In this document: positions 27,606 through 36,735 of the stretch, piece by piece
Layout of the letters: each line of letters begins with the position of its first letter
Numbering within the stretch: the stretch's first letter is position 1
NCBI GenBank assembly: GCA_030424845.1
Contig: JAUHWC010000002.1
Location: 434,001-498,000, forward strand
Direction: 5' to 3'
Length of the DNA stretch: 64,000 nucleotides
DNA from: Alphaproteobacteria bacterium
GTDB lineage: Bacteria; Pseudomonadota; Alphaproteobacteria; Sphingomonadales; Sphingomonadaceae
Notes under the pieces: generated by a model
Told to the model about the DNA's origin: nothing
The model's input: only the letters and a program-made list of their open reading frames with translations
Database searches by the model: none
Made by a program: the position numbers and the translations under genes

Positions 27606-28508
27606 GTGAAGCGGATCGCGCTCGCCGCCATCCCGCTGTGCGCGATCCTGCTGGCGGCAGGCGGCTATGCGGCGGCTTCCGCCAGTGCCGAAGGGGACGC
27701 CGAGCCGGCTGAATCCTCCGCTCCGGCCGTGGACGCGCCCGCACCGCGCACGCAGTTTTCGATCATGGGCGAGCGCACGCAGGGCGGCTGGGTCCGCGGC
27801 CTTGCGCCCACCGGCGCGGTCAGTGCGCGGCTGGGCACGCAGGAACTGGTGCTGGAAGCAGACGGCGCCTTCTTCGCTGCCTTTGACCGCGATGCCGCCG
27901 GGCAGGAGGAATTCGTCGCCACGATGGCGGATGGCTCCACCATCGTCACCCCGGTGGTGATCGCGCCGCGCAACTGGAACATCGAACACGTCAACGTGGC
28001 ACGAAGCGCCGGCGGGGCCAGCGCATCCTTCATGGAACGCCGCCGGCCCGAACTTGCGCAGATCAACGCCGCCCGCACGCAGGATGCCCCGGCAACGGGG
28101 TGGGAAGAGGATTTCATCTGGCCGCTGACGGGCCGTATTTCCGGCCGTTTCGGTTCGCAGCGGATCTATCGCGGCGAGCCCGGCAGCTACCATTCGGGCA
28201 TCGACATCGCCACCGGCGGCAGCGGCAACCCCTTTGTCGCGCCCGCCAGCGGGGTGGTGACACTGGCGACGGACCGGCCCTTCAGCCTCGAAGGCTATCT
28301 TCTGATCATCGATCATGGCCACGGCCTCAATTCCGCATTCCTGCACCTGTCGGATATCGCGGTGAAGGAAGGGGACGTGGTGGAGCAGGGCCAGTTGCTG
28401 GGCCATATCGGCTCGTCGGGCAGGGCCACCGGGCCGCACCTGCACTGGAGCATCAAGTGGCGCGACGCGCGGCTTGACCCGCTGCTGTTCACCGGCCCCA
28501 TGCCCTGA
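27606..28508 (+). CDS. M23-family peptidase (LytM-type), probable peptidoglycan endopeptidase
   Basis: GTG 27606 directly follows the previous stop and opens 300 residues with a signal peptide (IALAAIPLCAILLAAGGYAAA). The C-terminal LytM domain has zinc ligands in YHSGIDIATG (HxxxD) and GPHLHWSIKW (HxH), so it is likely active in cleaving peptidoglycan cross-links in the periplasm. The middle part (IVTPVVIAPRNWNIEHVNV) is the family's usual N-terminal beta domain. Confidence 0.9.
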   Translation: MKRIALAAIPLCAILLAAGGYAAASASAEGDAEPAESSAPAVDAPAPRTQFSIMGERTQGGWVRGLAPTGAVSARLGTQELVLEADGAFFAAFDRDAAGQEEFVATMADGSTIVTPVVIAPRNWNIEHVNVARSAGGASASFMERRRPELAQINAARTQDAPATGWEEDFIWPLTGRISGRFGSQRIYRGEPGSYHSGIDIATGGSGNPFVAPASGVVTLATDRPFSLEGYLLIIDHGHGLNSAFLHLSDIAVKEGDVVEQGQLLGHIGSSGRATGPHLHWSIKWRDARLDPLLFTGPMP

Positions 28509-28516
28509 GCAGGTCC

Positions 28517-29530
28517 TTGCGTCTCCCATCGATCCGCGCGCGCGGCTGGCGGCTGGCGATCCTGGGGCTCATGATCCTCGGGCTTGCTCCCGGCACCTGG
28601 ATACGCACGCCGATCGACCCGACGGCACCGCCTGATCCGTCCATCGTCCCCCTGCCTGTGACCACGGGGGAACATGCGGGCTTCACCGTGCAGAACCTGT
28701 GGCAGATCACCGGCACGGGAGAGCGCATCGGCGGCTATTCGGCGATGGGGCTCTTGTGGGGAGGACAGGTGCGCCTGTTCTCGGACAAGAACTGGCTGCT
28801 GTCCTTTCCGCGGCCTGACGAAGGGCCGGTGGCGCGCTCAGAAATCTAGCTGCGCCGGCTCTATCCCACCGGGCTGCCGCTGGTGGACCTGATGGATCTC
28901 GAGGCCGTTACCTATCACAGGCCCGCCCAGCAGTTCTGGGTGGCTTACGAGAACCGCCACACCATCTACCGCTACCAGGTCAGTGGAGAACCGCAGGCTT
29001 ATGTGGAGCCGAGTTTCGCCCGCGGATGGTCCAGCAACAGCGGGATGGAGGCGATGGTGCGGCTGGAGGACGGGCGCTTCATTGTCCTGCGCGAAAGCGA
29101 GGGGGAAGGCTTCCTGTTCGCAGGCGATCCGGTGGAAGGCGCGCCGGCCATGGCGTTCCGCGTGCGCTATCCGGAAGATTACCGGCCCACGGACATGGCA
29201 CAATTGCCCGATGGCCGCGTGCTGGTGGTGTTGCGCCGGGTGGCCTTTGCCCGCCCCGTGTTCGAGGCGATGCTCGGGATCGCCGATCCGGCCCTGATCA
29301 GCGCGGACGAGCCGTGGCAGGTCCGCCCGCTGGTGCAGCTGGAGGATATTGTCCCGCGCGAGAACTGGGAGGCCATCGCCATCGAAGCTGCCGCGGGCGG
29401 CGCGGTGGACGTGTGGCTTGCATCGGACGACAACATGTCAGCCTTCCAGCGCAGCCTGCTGGCCAAGCTGCGTTGGCATCCGGGCAATGCGCAAGAAAAA
29501 GGGCGCCGGACCGAAGCCCCGACGCCCTGA
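28517..29530 (+). pseudogene. Esterase-like-activity-of-phytase family protein, interrupted by an in-frame TAG
   Basis: A single frame runs from TTG 28517 to 29530, broken only by TAG at 28847-28849. Before the stop are a signal-anchor helix (RLAILGLMILGLAPGTWI) and GGYSAMGLLWGGQVRLFSDKNWLLSFPRPD; after it come VDLMDLEAVTYHRPAQQFWVAYENRHTIYRY and SGMEAMVRLEDGRFIVLRE. Together this is the beta-propeller-like phytase-esterase domain found in many alphaproteobacterial exported proteins. One substitution would restore the gene. It follows the M23 gene by 8 bp. Confidence 0.65.
29496..29527 (-). terminator. Rho-independent terminator of rpmB
   Basis: On the minus strand the hairpin GGGCG-TC-GGGG-CTTCGG-TCC-G-GCGCCC, with a UUCG-type loop, is followed by TTTTTC. 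It lies about 35 bp beyond the rpmB stop and inside the last codons of the interrupted gene on the other strand. Confidence 0.75.
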
Positions 29531-29560
29531 TTTCGTGGCAGGCCTTGCGGCCCTGCGTGA

Positions 29561-29848
29561 TCAGGAGGCAGCGATTGCCTTCTTCAGCTCACGCTTCACC
29601 TTCAGCGCATTGGCCGAAAGCTTGGAATCGCTGGTCTTCAGCAGCCAGTTGTCGAGGCCGCCGTTGTGTTCGACCGAACGCAGGCCCTGCGTGGAGACGC
29701 GGAACTTGAAGCTGCGGTCCAGCTTCTCGGAGATCAGCGTGACGTTCTGCAGGTTGGGCAGGAAGACACGCTTGGTCTTGTTGTTGGCGTGGCTCACGTT
29801 GTGGCCAACCTGGCGGCCCTTGCCGGTAAGTTCGCAAATGCGCGACAT
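29561..29848 (-). CDS. rpmB: 50S ribosomal protein L28
   Basis: This 95-residue protein of the large subunit has the family N-terminus [37 protein letters not shown] and a C-terminal Ala/Lys helix. It is the longer alphaproteobacterial form. It is transcribed alone, with a strong hairpin terminator after it and a 160-bp upstream region (29849-30008) that should carry its promoter and that of the divergent tadA. Confidence 0.97.
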   Translation of the reverse strand: MSRICELTGKGRQVGHNVSHANNKTKRVFLPNLQNVTLISEKLDRSFKFRVSTQGLRSVEHNGGLDNWLLKTSDSKLSANALKVKRELKKAIAAS

Positions 29849-30008
29849 GGCGAAAACTCTCTCGCTCGAGTGTGAATCAGTAACAGCTAATGCTGGAAGA
29901 AGGCGCGCGCATACATGCGGGGCGCACCCCCGTCAAGCAATTGACGCCTCTGGAAAGCGCCGAAAACCGCCCATTGCTGCCTTTGCCCTTAGAGTCTAGC
30001 GATAAAGC

Positions 30009-30464
30009 ATGACTCGCTGGCCTCTTCCTGATCCCATGTTGCAGGCCCTGGCCCATGCCCGCATCGCCGCGGAATCGGGCGAGGTGCCCGTGGGCGCGGT
30101 GGTGGTGAAGGACGGGATCGTGATCGGCGAAGGTCACAACCTCACCCGGACAGACCATGATCCCACGGCCCATGCCGAGATCGTCGCCTTGCGGATGGCG
30201 GCGCGGGCGCTCGGATCGGAACGGCTTGTCGGCTGCGAACTCTTTGTCACGCTGGAGCCTTGCGCCATGTGTGCCGGCGCGATCAGCCATGCACGCATCG
30301 CCCGCCTCACCTATGGCGCGGAGGACCCCAAGGGCGGGGCGGTGGACCACGGCGCGCGCGTGTTTGCGCAGGAGCAGTGTCTCCACGTCCCCGAAGTGAT
30401 TGCCGGCGTGGGCGCGGCGGAAGCGGCGGAGCTGTTGCGCAAGTTTTTCGCAGGGCGGCGATAG
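30009..30464 (+). CDS. tadA: tRNA-specific adenosine(34) deaminase TadA
   Basis: This 151-residue zinc deaminase converts A34 to inosine in tRNA-Arg(ACG). The active site is H55-A-E57 (PTAHAEIVAL) with C85 and C88 in TLEPCAMCAGA. Substrate-loop features such as EVPVGAVVV and the FF near the C-terminus (RKFFAGRR) are typical of TadA rather than cytosine deaminases. Confidence 0.93.
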   Translation: MTRWPLPDPMLQALAHARIAAESGEVPVGAVVVKDGIVIGEGHNLTRTDHDPTAHAEIVALRMAARALGSERLVGCELFVTLEPCAMCAGAISHARIARLTYGAEDPKGGAVDHGARVFAQEQCLHVPEVIAGVGAAEAAELLRKFFAGRR

Positions 30465-30479
30465 CTGCGAACGAGGTAG

Positions 30480-30875
30480 TCAGTTCTGGAAATAGACCTG
30501 CTTGGTTTCGGACAGCGTCACCAGCTGTGCGGGCACGAAAGGGATCACCGGCTGCGCCTGGTAGGTGATGGAAAGGCGGCCAAAGTCTGCCCCGTTCTGC
30601 ATTCCGCGGGTGTAGTCGATGGCGGTCAGGCCGCCGGTATCGATGCCGGTGAAGGCCTCGCGCGTGTAGGTCTCGACCTGCTCCTCGCTCGCGCCCGGGT
30701 TGACCTTGGCATAGCGCAGCCCTTCGCCGATGGCGTGGCGCAGCCCGCCATTGGTGTGCATCAGCATGCCTGCCTGCAGGATCCCCACCATGAGCGTGGC
30801 CAGCAGCGGCAGCGCCAGCGCCAGTTCAAGCGTGGTGACGCCCGTGTCGTCTTTCAGGAAGCGGCGGATGGTCAT
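30480..30875 (-). CDS. TadE-like pilus assembly protein
   Basis: This 131-residue protein has a type IV prepilin-like N-terminus, RRFLKDDTGVTTLELALALPLLATLMVGILQAGML. The E after the GVTT-LE pattern and the following hydrophobic helix are typical of TadE-type pseudopilins of Flp/Tad systems. The rest is predicted periplasmic. Its start overlaps the stop of the next upstream TadE-like gene by 4 bp. It is third in a three-gene operon. Confidence 0.82.
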   Translation of the reverse strand: MTIRRFLKDDTGVTTLELALALPLLATLMVGILQAGMLMHTNGGLRHAIGEGLRYAKVNPGASEEQVETYTREAFTGIDTGGLTAIDYTRGMQNGADFGRLSITYQAQPVIPFVPAQLVTLSETKQVYFQN

Positions 30876-31357
30876 TGGAACCTCACAGTGCTGTCACCGG
30901 TGATGGTGAAGGTGGAATCAAAGGCGCTGGTGCCCAGCAGCCCGCCCAGGTTGGACCAGTCGAACATCGGTTCGACCTCGTCCTGGATGCTGACGGTGAC
31001 ATAGCGCGAACGGACATTGCCGCCCGGGCAACCGGCGTTGAAATCGCTCATCCGCTCGCCGTTGCATTCAAGGAAGAGCTGGACGGTAACATGCTGGGCG
31101 GAAAGGCCCGAGGCGGCCACGGCTTCCGCCACCAGGTAGCTGGTATCGGAGCCGTTGGGCCGTGACGAAAGGGCGAAGTCGGTGGTCCGCTGGGCGGCCT
31201 GTTCCAGGTCCATGCGGGTGGAGATCATGCGCGACATGTCCACCGATCCCAGAAGCAGCAGGAGCAGGAAAGGCATGATCAGCGCCAGTTCGATATAGCT
31301 GGTGCCGCGCTCGTCGGCGGCAAGGCTGGTCAGGCGGTCGGGCAGGCCCTTCGTCAT
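30872..31357 (-). CDS. TadE-like pilus assembly protein with Cys-rich loop
   Basis: This 161-residue protein has the TadE N-terminus DERGTSYIELALIMPFLLLLLLGSVDMSR. Two cysteines in LFLECNGERMSDFNAGCPGG could form a periplasmic disulfide. It lies between the TadG-like and the second TadE-like gene, 6 bp after the former. Tad components of this type help to build Flp pili used for surface attachment. Confidence 0.82.
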   Translation of the reverse strand: MTKGLPDRLTSLAADERGTSYIELALIMPFLLLLLLGSVDMSRMISTRMDLEQAAQRTTDFALSSRPNGSDTSYLVAEAVAASGLSAQHVTVQLFLECNGERMSDFNAGCPGGNVRSRYVTVSIQDEVEPMFDWSNLGGLLGTSAFDSTFTITGDSTVRFQ

Positions 31358-31363
31358 GATCGG

Positions 31364-32611
31364 TTACTCCACGATCCGCATGCGGCGACCGGACAGGTCA
31401 AGGTCGTCGAAACCTGACGGGCACTGATTGTCGAGCGAGACAGTGCCCGTCAGGAGCACGCGATGGGCGACCATCAGCAGGCATTCGGAATGCTGGCCGG
31501 AATTGCCGGCAAAGCGGATGGTGCTGCCCGGCATGTAGACGATCCCCTCCATGTCGAAATCGCTGCCGCCGGCCAGCTCGCTGCGCGTCGAGCTGCCGCG
31601 ATGATCCTGGTAGATCAGGATGTTCTCCCAGACTGCATCCTCGGCCGCCGTTGGTGCGCGCATGCTGATATCCGCCCCGCCCGCGAAATTGGCGGTGGCG
31701 ACATTGTTGGCGTTGGTGCCGGTCAGGATGATCGTCACCCCTTCACCGGTAACGGCCGCCTGGCTGGAGATGTAGAACTCACCCTGGTCGACGATGTAGA
31801 CACCGGGGCTCAGCGTGACGGTGCCCTTGAGCGCAAAGCCGTTGCAGTATCGGCCCGGAGAAAGGGTAACGGTCTGGTTGGGCGATACCTCGAAGGCATT
31901 GGCCGTGCAGGCAGCAGGGCTCGCAGGTGGCGTGAGGTTGCGCGATGCCAGCGGGTCCTCCAGCGCCAGGCCATAGGGGTTGAGGTCTGTCGTCCCCGGC
32001 AGGTTGTTGGAGCCGTATTCGATCCCGCCCACCGCGCTCAGCAGGGAGGCTGCCAGCCAGGAGGAGCCTTCCAGCTTGATGGCATTGGCGCTTTGCGAGT
32101 TCGCCCCCACGCCGCAGCCCAGCAGCACGTCGCCCGTACCCGAGACATTCACGCCGATCCCGCTGTCTGCCAGCGAGATGATGCAGTGTTCGCCCTCCGA
32201 AACGAAGGCCGCCACCGCGCGGCTGGTGATGGTGGGCGGCGTGGCCAGGAACACGCTGCTGAAGGGCAGGGAGCGCTGCGTGGTGGCGATCACCTCCACA
32301 GCAGTGCTGCTGCCTGACCAGGCGCCCGATGCGGGCGGCGCGTTGACGGCTTGCACGATGATGTTGGTGTTGTCGTTCTTGTCGATATCGTCACCGGCCG
32401 CAGCCGTGACATCGCGCCCCTCGGACAAGGCATAGGATCCGGCCAGCGCGCCCGAATCCACTGCCTGCTGCAACTGGCGCTTCCACAGGTACCAGGAAAC
32501 GGTATCCACGGCCAAGCCGCCGCCACCGACCACTGCCATTGCGCCGAAGCCACCGATGGCGAGGATATTTGCTGAAGTGTCACGTGCCAGTGCGGCAAGA
32601 AATTGGCGCAT
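31364..32611 (-). CDS. TadG-like pilus assembly protein
   Basis: This 415-residue protein begins with the TadE/G-type N-terminal helix (ANILAIGGFGAMAVVGGGGLAVDTVSWYLWKRQLQQAVDSGALAG) and continues as a long secreted domain with repeated beta-rich blocks (VTLSPGRYCNGFALKGTVTLSPGVYIVDQGEFYI) resembling a right-handed beta-helix. It is first of three tad-like genes. No CpaF ATPase, TadB/C or Flp pilin gene is nearby, so these depend on a locus elsewhere. Confidence 0.82.
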   Translation of the reverse strand: MRQFLAALARDTSANILAIGGFGAMAVVGGGGLAVDTVSWYLWKRQLQQAVDSGALAGSYALSEGRDVTAAAGDDIDKNDNTNIIVQAVNAPPASGAWSGSSTAVEVIATTQRSLPFSSVFLATPPTITSRAVAAFVSEGEHCIISLADSGIGVNVSGTGDVLLGCGVGANSQSANAIKLEGSSWLAASLLSAVGGIEYGSNNLPGTTDLNPYGLALEDPLASRNLTPPASPAACTANAFEVSPNQTVTLSPGRYCNGFALKGTVTLSPGVYIVDQGEFYISSQAAVTGEGVTIILTGTNANNVATANFAGGADISMRAPTAAEDAVWENILIYQDHRGSSTRSELAGGSDFDMEGIVYMPGSTIRFAGNSGQHSECLLMVAHRVLLTGTVSLDNQCPSGFDDLDLSGRRMRIVE

Positions 32612-32734
32612 GCGAGCCCCCTTGTTCTTGCCTCAGGCTTGCCGTGCGCGGTTAATTCCATCCTGCCGGATATGGTGAGCATGAAGTTAAGCGCGTTGTG
32701 CCCTTGTTTGGAGTGGCTTGCGCGCCGGTGCCTG

Positions 32735-33505
32735 TCACAGCCCGCGCCAGATGCCGGCTGCGGCATCGTCCGGCGCGCCGAACTGGCTGCGGTTGCAGCG
32801 AGTCGGCCTGAAGTCCCGGCCATAGCAAAGCCGCAGTTCGCGCAGCCATCCGCGCTGGTTCAGCCGCACGCCGATATGCTCTTGCTCCCAATGCGGGTTC
32901 GCTTCGGCAAAGGCGGTGCGGATATCGCCCGCCGTCAGCCCTTCGCGGCGGGAGAGGCGATCGAAATCGGGCCAGCGCAGCGAATTCCACAGGATGCGGG
33001 TGACGCGGAAATAGGTTTCCGGCCGCGTGACCATGCAGCTGCCGTGCTTGGCCCATTCATGCGCCAGCAGCCGGGCATCGGGCGTCATGCACATGTTCTG
33101 GCGAATGGTTGCGGGATCGGGCGAGCGGCGCGCGGGGCACCACTGCGGATAGGAATTGCCGCGCCCTTCCGGCCACAATCCGTGGACGATGAAGCCGAAT
33201 CGCCCTTCGCGCCCGGAACACTGGCGCGCATCGCGGGCGCTGTTGGTGCGGCCGCGGCAATATTCGGGGCTCCAGCTCAGCGCCAGCGTGTAGCCGTTGA
33301 CCGGCATCTGCCGCGTCGGCCCGTCCTGCTCTATCTGCGGAACGGATTGCGGGGCGGCCGGAATGGTGCACTGGTAGGCTTGGGCCTGGGCGATCCCGCC
33401 GTGGCAAAGCAGCGCAAGCAAAGGGCTGAGACCGACAGCCCGCAAGCCCCCCTGGCCGCGCCCGCGCAGGCATCGCCGGAGACGACCGGCCGCGCGCGCA
33501 ATCAT
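32735..33505 (-). CDS. Ribonuclease T2-family protein, secreted
   Basis: This 256-residue protein has a signal peptide ending near GIAQAQA. Both catalytic boxes of RNase T2 are intact: CAS-1 FIVHGLWPEG (His108) and CAS-2 HEWAKHGSC (Glu150, Lys153, His154). Cysteines at about 46, 83, 96, 123, 139 and 157 suit the family disulfides. It should degrade RNA in the periplasm or outside. Its start overlaps the nadC stop by 4 bp. Confidence 0.9.
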   Translation of the reverse strand: MIARAAGRLRRCLRGRGQGGLRAVGLSPLLALLCHGGIAQAQAYQCTIPAAPQSVPQIEQDGPTRQMPVNGYTLALSWSPEYCRGRTNSARDARQCSGREGRFGFIVHGLWPEGRGNSYPQWCPARRSPDPATIRQNMCMTPDARLLAHEWAKHGSCMVTRPETYFRVTRILWNSLRWPDFDRLSRREGLTAGDIRTAFAEANPHWEQEHIGVRLNQRGWLRELRLCYGRDFRPTRCNRSQFGAPDDAAAGIWRGL

Positions 33506-34377
33506 AGCGGCGTGAAGTCCAGCCCGATATCAGCCGCAGGAGCGCTTTGCGTCAGCCGGCCGACGGAGACATAGGTCACGCCCGTTGCGGCCTTGGCGGC
33601 GATGGTGTCGAGGTTGATGCCGCCTGATGCCTCTGTCGGCACGCGGCCCGCCACGAGCGCCACGGCTTCGCGCAGCATATCGGGGTCCATGTTGTCGAGC
33701 AGCAGGTGGCTCGCCCCTGCTGCAAGCGCCGGTTCGATCTGGTCAAGCCGGTCGACCTCGCAGATGATGTCCGTCACGCCTGCTTCCACCGCGCGCCGCA
33801 CCGCTTCGCCCACGCTTCCGGCCACCAGCACGTGATTGTCCTTGATCATCGCCGCATCCCACAGGCCCATGCGGTGGTTCTTTGCCCCGCCCATGGTCGT
33901 CGCATACTTCTCCAGGTGCCTGAGTCCGGGAATGGTCTTGCGCGTATCAAGCAGCGCGCAATCCGTCTTGCCCCCGGAGCCCTGCATCGCATCGACATAC
34001 TGGCGCGTCATGGTGGCAATGCCGGACAGGTGCTGCACCGTGTTCAAGGCGCTGCGTTCCGCCGTCAGCATGGCGCGGGCATTGCCAGTGAGGCGCATCA
34101 GGTCCGATCCGGCCGGAACGGACTGGCCCTCTTGCGCCAGAACCTCGATCTCCATCTCCGGGTCGAGCGCGCGGAAGAAGGCCTCGGCCACCGGCAGGCC
34201 CGCCACCACGATGGCATCGCGGCTGTCCATCACGCCCGAAAAACGCGCATCGGCGGGGATCACGCTGTCCGCCGTCACATCCCTGCCGCCGCCGGGCAGG
34301 CCAACGCCAAGGTCCTCGTCGAGAGTGGCGCGGACGAAGGCGGAAAGGTCGAAACCGGGGAGAGTGAATTGGGTCAT
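33502..34377 (-). CDS. nadC: Nicotinate-nucleotide pyrophosphorylase (carboxylating)
   Basis: This 291-residue enzyme converts quinolinate and PRPP to nicotinate mononucleotide in NAD synthesis. Family motifs are LNTVQHLSGIATMTRQYV, LLDTRKTIPGLRHLEKYA, GGAKNHRMGLWDAAMIKDNH and LLDNMDPDMLREAV. ATG 34377 gives the normal length; the frame extends to 34428 with unrelated residues. It is upstream of the RNase T2 gene on one transcript. Confidence 0.95.
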   Translation of the reverse strand: MTQFTLPGFDLSAFVRATLDEDLGVGLPGGGRDVTADSVIPADARFSGVMDSRDAIVVAGLPVAEAFFRALDPEMEIEVLAQEGQSVPAGSDLMRLTGNARAMLTAERSALNTVQHLSGIATMTRQYVDAMQGSGGKTDCALLDTRKTIPGLRHLEKYATTMGGAKNHRMGLWDAAMIKDNHVLVAGSVGEAVRRAVEAGVTDIICEVDRLDQIEPALAAGASHLLLDNMDPDMLREAVALVAGRVPTEASGGINLDTIAAKAATGVTYVSVGRLTQSAPAADIGLDFTPL

Positions 34378-34657
34378 GCGGCTGCTTTGAAGCCTTTTTT
34401 CCTTGGCCTCAAGCGCCGGCGTTCGCATCCGCTCACTTGGCTATCCTCGCCTGAATCCCTCCGCTGCGCTCCGGGGCGGCTGCGGGCGCGCAGTCGCGCG
34501 CTGGCTTCGCCTGCGGCTCAGCGACCCTTCCAGGCCATCAGAAACGTGCTGAAGATCGGTCACAAGTGACCCAAGGGCGACCGCCCACCCGCAGCGGGGG
34601 CAGCTTGCCTGCCCGCAAAGCGAGGACGAAGGCGCGGATGCGCCTTCGCAAAACAAA
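34378..34657. other. 280-bp gap with no gene; perfect hairpin at 34627-34648
   Basis: I see no credible coding frame. Near the right end CGAAGGCGC (34627-34635) and GCGCCTTCG (34640-34648) form a perfect 9-bp stem with a GGAT loop, just past the stop of the LytTR regulator gene on the minus strand. There is no T-run on either side, so it could be a weak terminator or an RNA-stabilising hairpin. The rest is GC-rich and should contain the nadC promoter. Confidence 0.4.
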
Positions 34658-35458
34658 TCAATGCACGAAGCGCGCGACCACGTCGCGATAGGATCGGCTC
34701 ACCTTCACTTCCGCGCCCGATTCCAGCACCAGGAAGCACTCGCCATTGGTGTGCGGGCGCACCTGGCGCACCTGGTCGAGGTTGACGATGGTGGAACGGT
34801 GCACGCGCTGGAAGCTGCGCGGGTCCACGCGGCGCTCGAGGTCCTTCATTGTCTCGCGCAGGATCAGCGAATTGTCGGCGGTGTAGATCACCATGTAATC
34901 GCCGGCCGCCTCGATCCGCTCGATCGAATCCACGTCCACGCGGAAGATCTGGCCCTTGTCCTTGATGTTGATGAGCTTCTCGTAGCGCGAGGTGGAGGTG
35001 TCATCCTCGCCCGTGTCGATCCCCTCCAGGCTTTCGGGGCTGACTTCGGCCAGCACGTCCTTGAGCTTTTCGGCCTCTTCGGCAGAGCGCTTGTCCGCCA
35101 GGCGCTGCTTCACGCGCTCGATGGTATCGGCCAGCTTGGCCTCGTCCACCGGCTTCATCAGGTAGTTCACGGCATTGGCCTCGAAGGCGCGGATGGCGTG
35201 TTCCTGGTAGGCGGTGACAAAGACGAACAGCGGCGGCTCGACCTCCATCACGCCCTTGACCACCGAAAACCCGTCAAAACCCGGCATCTGGATGTCGAGG
35301 AAGACGAGGTCGGGCTTCAAGGTCTTGATCGCGCGGATGGCCTCGCGCCCGTTGGCGCAGGTTTCGATCACTTCGACATCGGGAAAGGCCTCGAGCCGCA
35401 GCTGCAGGCCCTGGATGGCGAGCTTCTCGTCATCGACGATAATTGTGCGGATGGTCAT
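34658..35458 (-). CDS. LytTR-type response regulator
   Basis: Of 266 residues, the receiver domain occupies 1-120 (acidic pocket VDDE, phospho-acceptor D55 in VFLDIQMPG, KPVDEAKL). A charged linker follows, then a LytTR DNA-binding domain from about 165 (LINIKDKGQIFRVDVDSIERIEAAGDYMVIYT, FQRVHRSTIVNLDQV, VSRSYRDVV). LytTR proteins bind DNA with beta strands and often control cell-surface or competence functions. Its start overlaps the kinase stop by 4 bp. Confidence 0.93.
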   Translation of the reverse strand: MTIRTIIVDDEKLAIQGLQLRLEAFPDVEVIETCANGREAIRAIKTLKPDLVFLDIQMPGFDGFSVVKGVMEVEPPLFVFVTAYQEHAIRAFEANAVNYLMKPVDEAKLADTIERVKQRLADKRSAEEAEKLKDVLAEVSPESLEGIDTGEDDTSTSRYEKLINIKDKGQIFRVDVDSIERIEAAGDYMVIYTADNSLILRETMKDLERRVDPRSFQRVHRSTIVNLDQVRQVRPHTNGECFLVLESGAEVKVSRSYRDVVARFVH

Positions 35459-36717
35459 GTCGTGCTTCCAATCGGCTGATTGACGAAGTGTTCGCGGGCA
35501 GGTTCCGGCGCCGCGAGTGCCGGGGCAGATCGCATCTGCTCGTCTTCTTCCGAAATGGCCCTTTCGAAGGGAATTTCAATGATCACGGTAAAGCCGCCGC
35601 CGGCGGGTGTTTCGATGGCGAACAGGTGGTCATCGCCATAGGCCTGCTCCAGCCGGTTGCGGATATTGGCCAGGCCCACGCCGGTCGAACTGGCGCTGTC
35701 CGATGTCGGGCTGTTCTCGATGATCTCGGTGCGGCGCGATCCCTGCAGGCCCGGCCCTGTATCCGCAACAGACAGGCGCAGCCGTTCCCCCACCACCTGT
35801 GCCGACAAGGTGATCTGTGCGCCTTCTTCCTGCGCGGAGACGCCGTACTTGATGGCGTTTTCCATCAGCGGCTGCAGCAGCATGGACGGGATCAGGGCAC
35901 GCGATGCCGCCGGGTCGATCCGGAATTCGGTGCGCAAGCGCTCCTCGAAGCGCATGCGCTCGATCTCGAGGTAGAGCTGCAGCGTTTCCACTTCCTGTGC
36001 CACCGTCACCTTGCCGCCCGGCTGCGTCACCAGCGTATGCCGCAGGAAGCTGGACAGGCGGGTTAGCATGGCATTGGCCGGTTCGGTCTGCTTCAGCAGA
36101 ACCAGCGTGCTGATCGAATTGAGCGTGTTGAACAGGAAATGCGGGTTCAACTGGTATCGCAGCATCGCCAGCTGGGCGCTGGTGGCCTGCGCCTTCAGCC
36201 GCTCCAGCCTGTCGTTCTGTTCTTCCACCTGGAGGAAGAAGTTGATCGCGTAATAGAGCGCGGACCATGCCGCCAGCAGCGTCAGGTCAAGGTAGAACAC
36301 GCCCAGCACCAAGCTGGTGAAGTTCGCCTCGCTGGCATTGGGCCTGAGGCTGATGGTCCAGGCGTTGATCGTTGCCGCAATCACCACCGCAATGGCGAGC
36401 ACGATGGCGGTCGCGCCCCAGGTCACCAGCGGCCGGCGGTTGATCAGCTGGGCATAGATCACGGACAGGACAAGGCTGATCGAAAAGCCGGTGATGGTGG
36501 CGATCAGCACCGAGATCAGTTCCTCGGGCGGACGGCTGTTGGCGATCGAGCTGGCGGTGCGCAGGGCCATGGCCCCGCCCCAGCCGATCAGCTGCAAGCG
36601 CCAGAAGGCGCGGTTCTTGTCGGCAAAGAAGGGCGTGGGCCGGAATGGCAGCGCAGACACGCCGCCATCGGGGGCAGGTTGGGCCTTCCTGGGCGAGAAG
36701 ATTTTCAAGAGCGCCAT
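35455..36717 (-). CDS. LytS-type sensor histidine kinase
   Basis: This 420-residue membrane kinase has four hydrophobic helices in the first 160 residues, a short coiled coil, then the His_kinase block with H193 in RYQLNPHFLFNTLNSI and an HATPase domain (LLQPLMENAIKYGV, DTGPGL, GVGLANIRNRL). There is no dedicated sensor domain, so it probably senses something within the membrane. It is translationally coupled to the LytTR regulator, which is its likely partner. Confidence 0.93.
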   Translation of the reverse strand: MALLKIFSPRKAQPAPDGGVSALPFRPTPFFADKNRAFWRLQLIGWGGAMALRTASSIANSRPPEELISVLIATITGFSISLVLSVIYAQLINRRPLVTWGATAIVLAIAVVIAATINAWTISLRPNASEANFTSLVLGVFYLDLTLLAAWSALYYAINFFLQVEEQNDRLERLKAQATSAQLAMLRYQLNPHFLFNTLNSISTLVLLKQTEPANAMLTRLSSFLRHTLVTQPGGKVTVAQEVETLQLYLEIERMRFEERLRTEFRIDPAASRALIPSMLLQPLMENAIKYGVSAQEEGAQITLSAQVVGERLRLSVADTGPGLQGSRRTEIIENSPTSDSASSTGVGLANIRNRLEQAYGDDHLFAIETPAGGGFTVIIEIPFERAISEEDEQMRSAPALAAPEPAREHFVNQPIGSTT

Positions 36718-36735
36718 GACGGTGCCCGCACCCTA

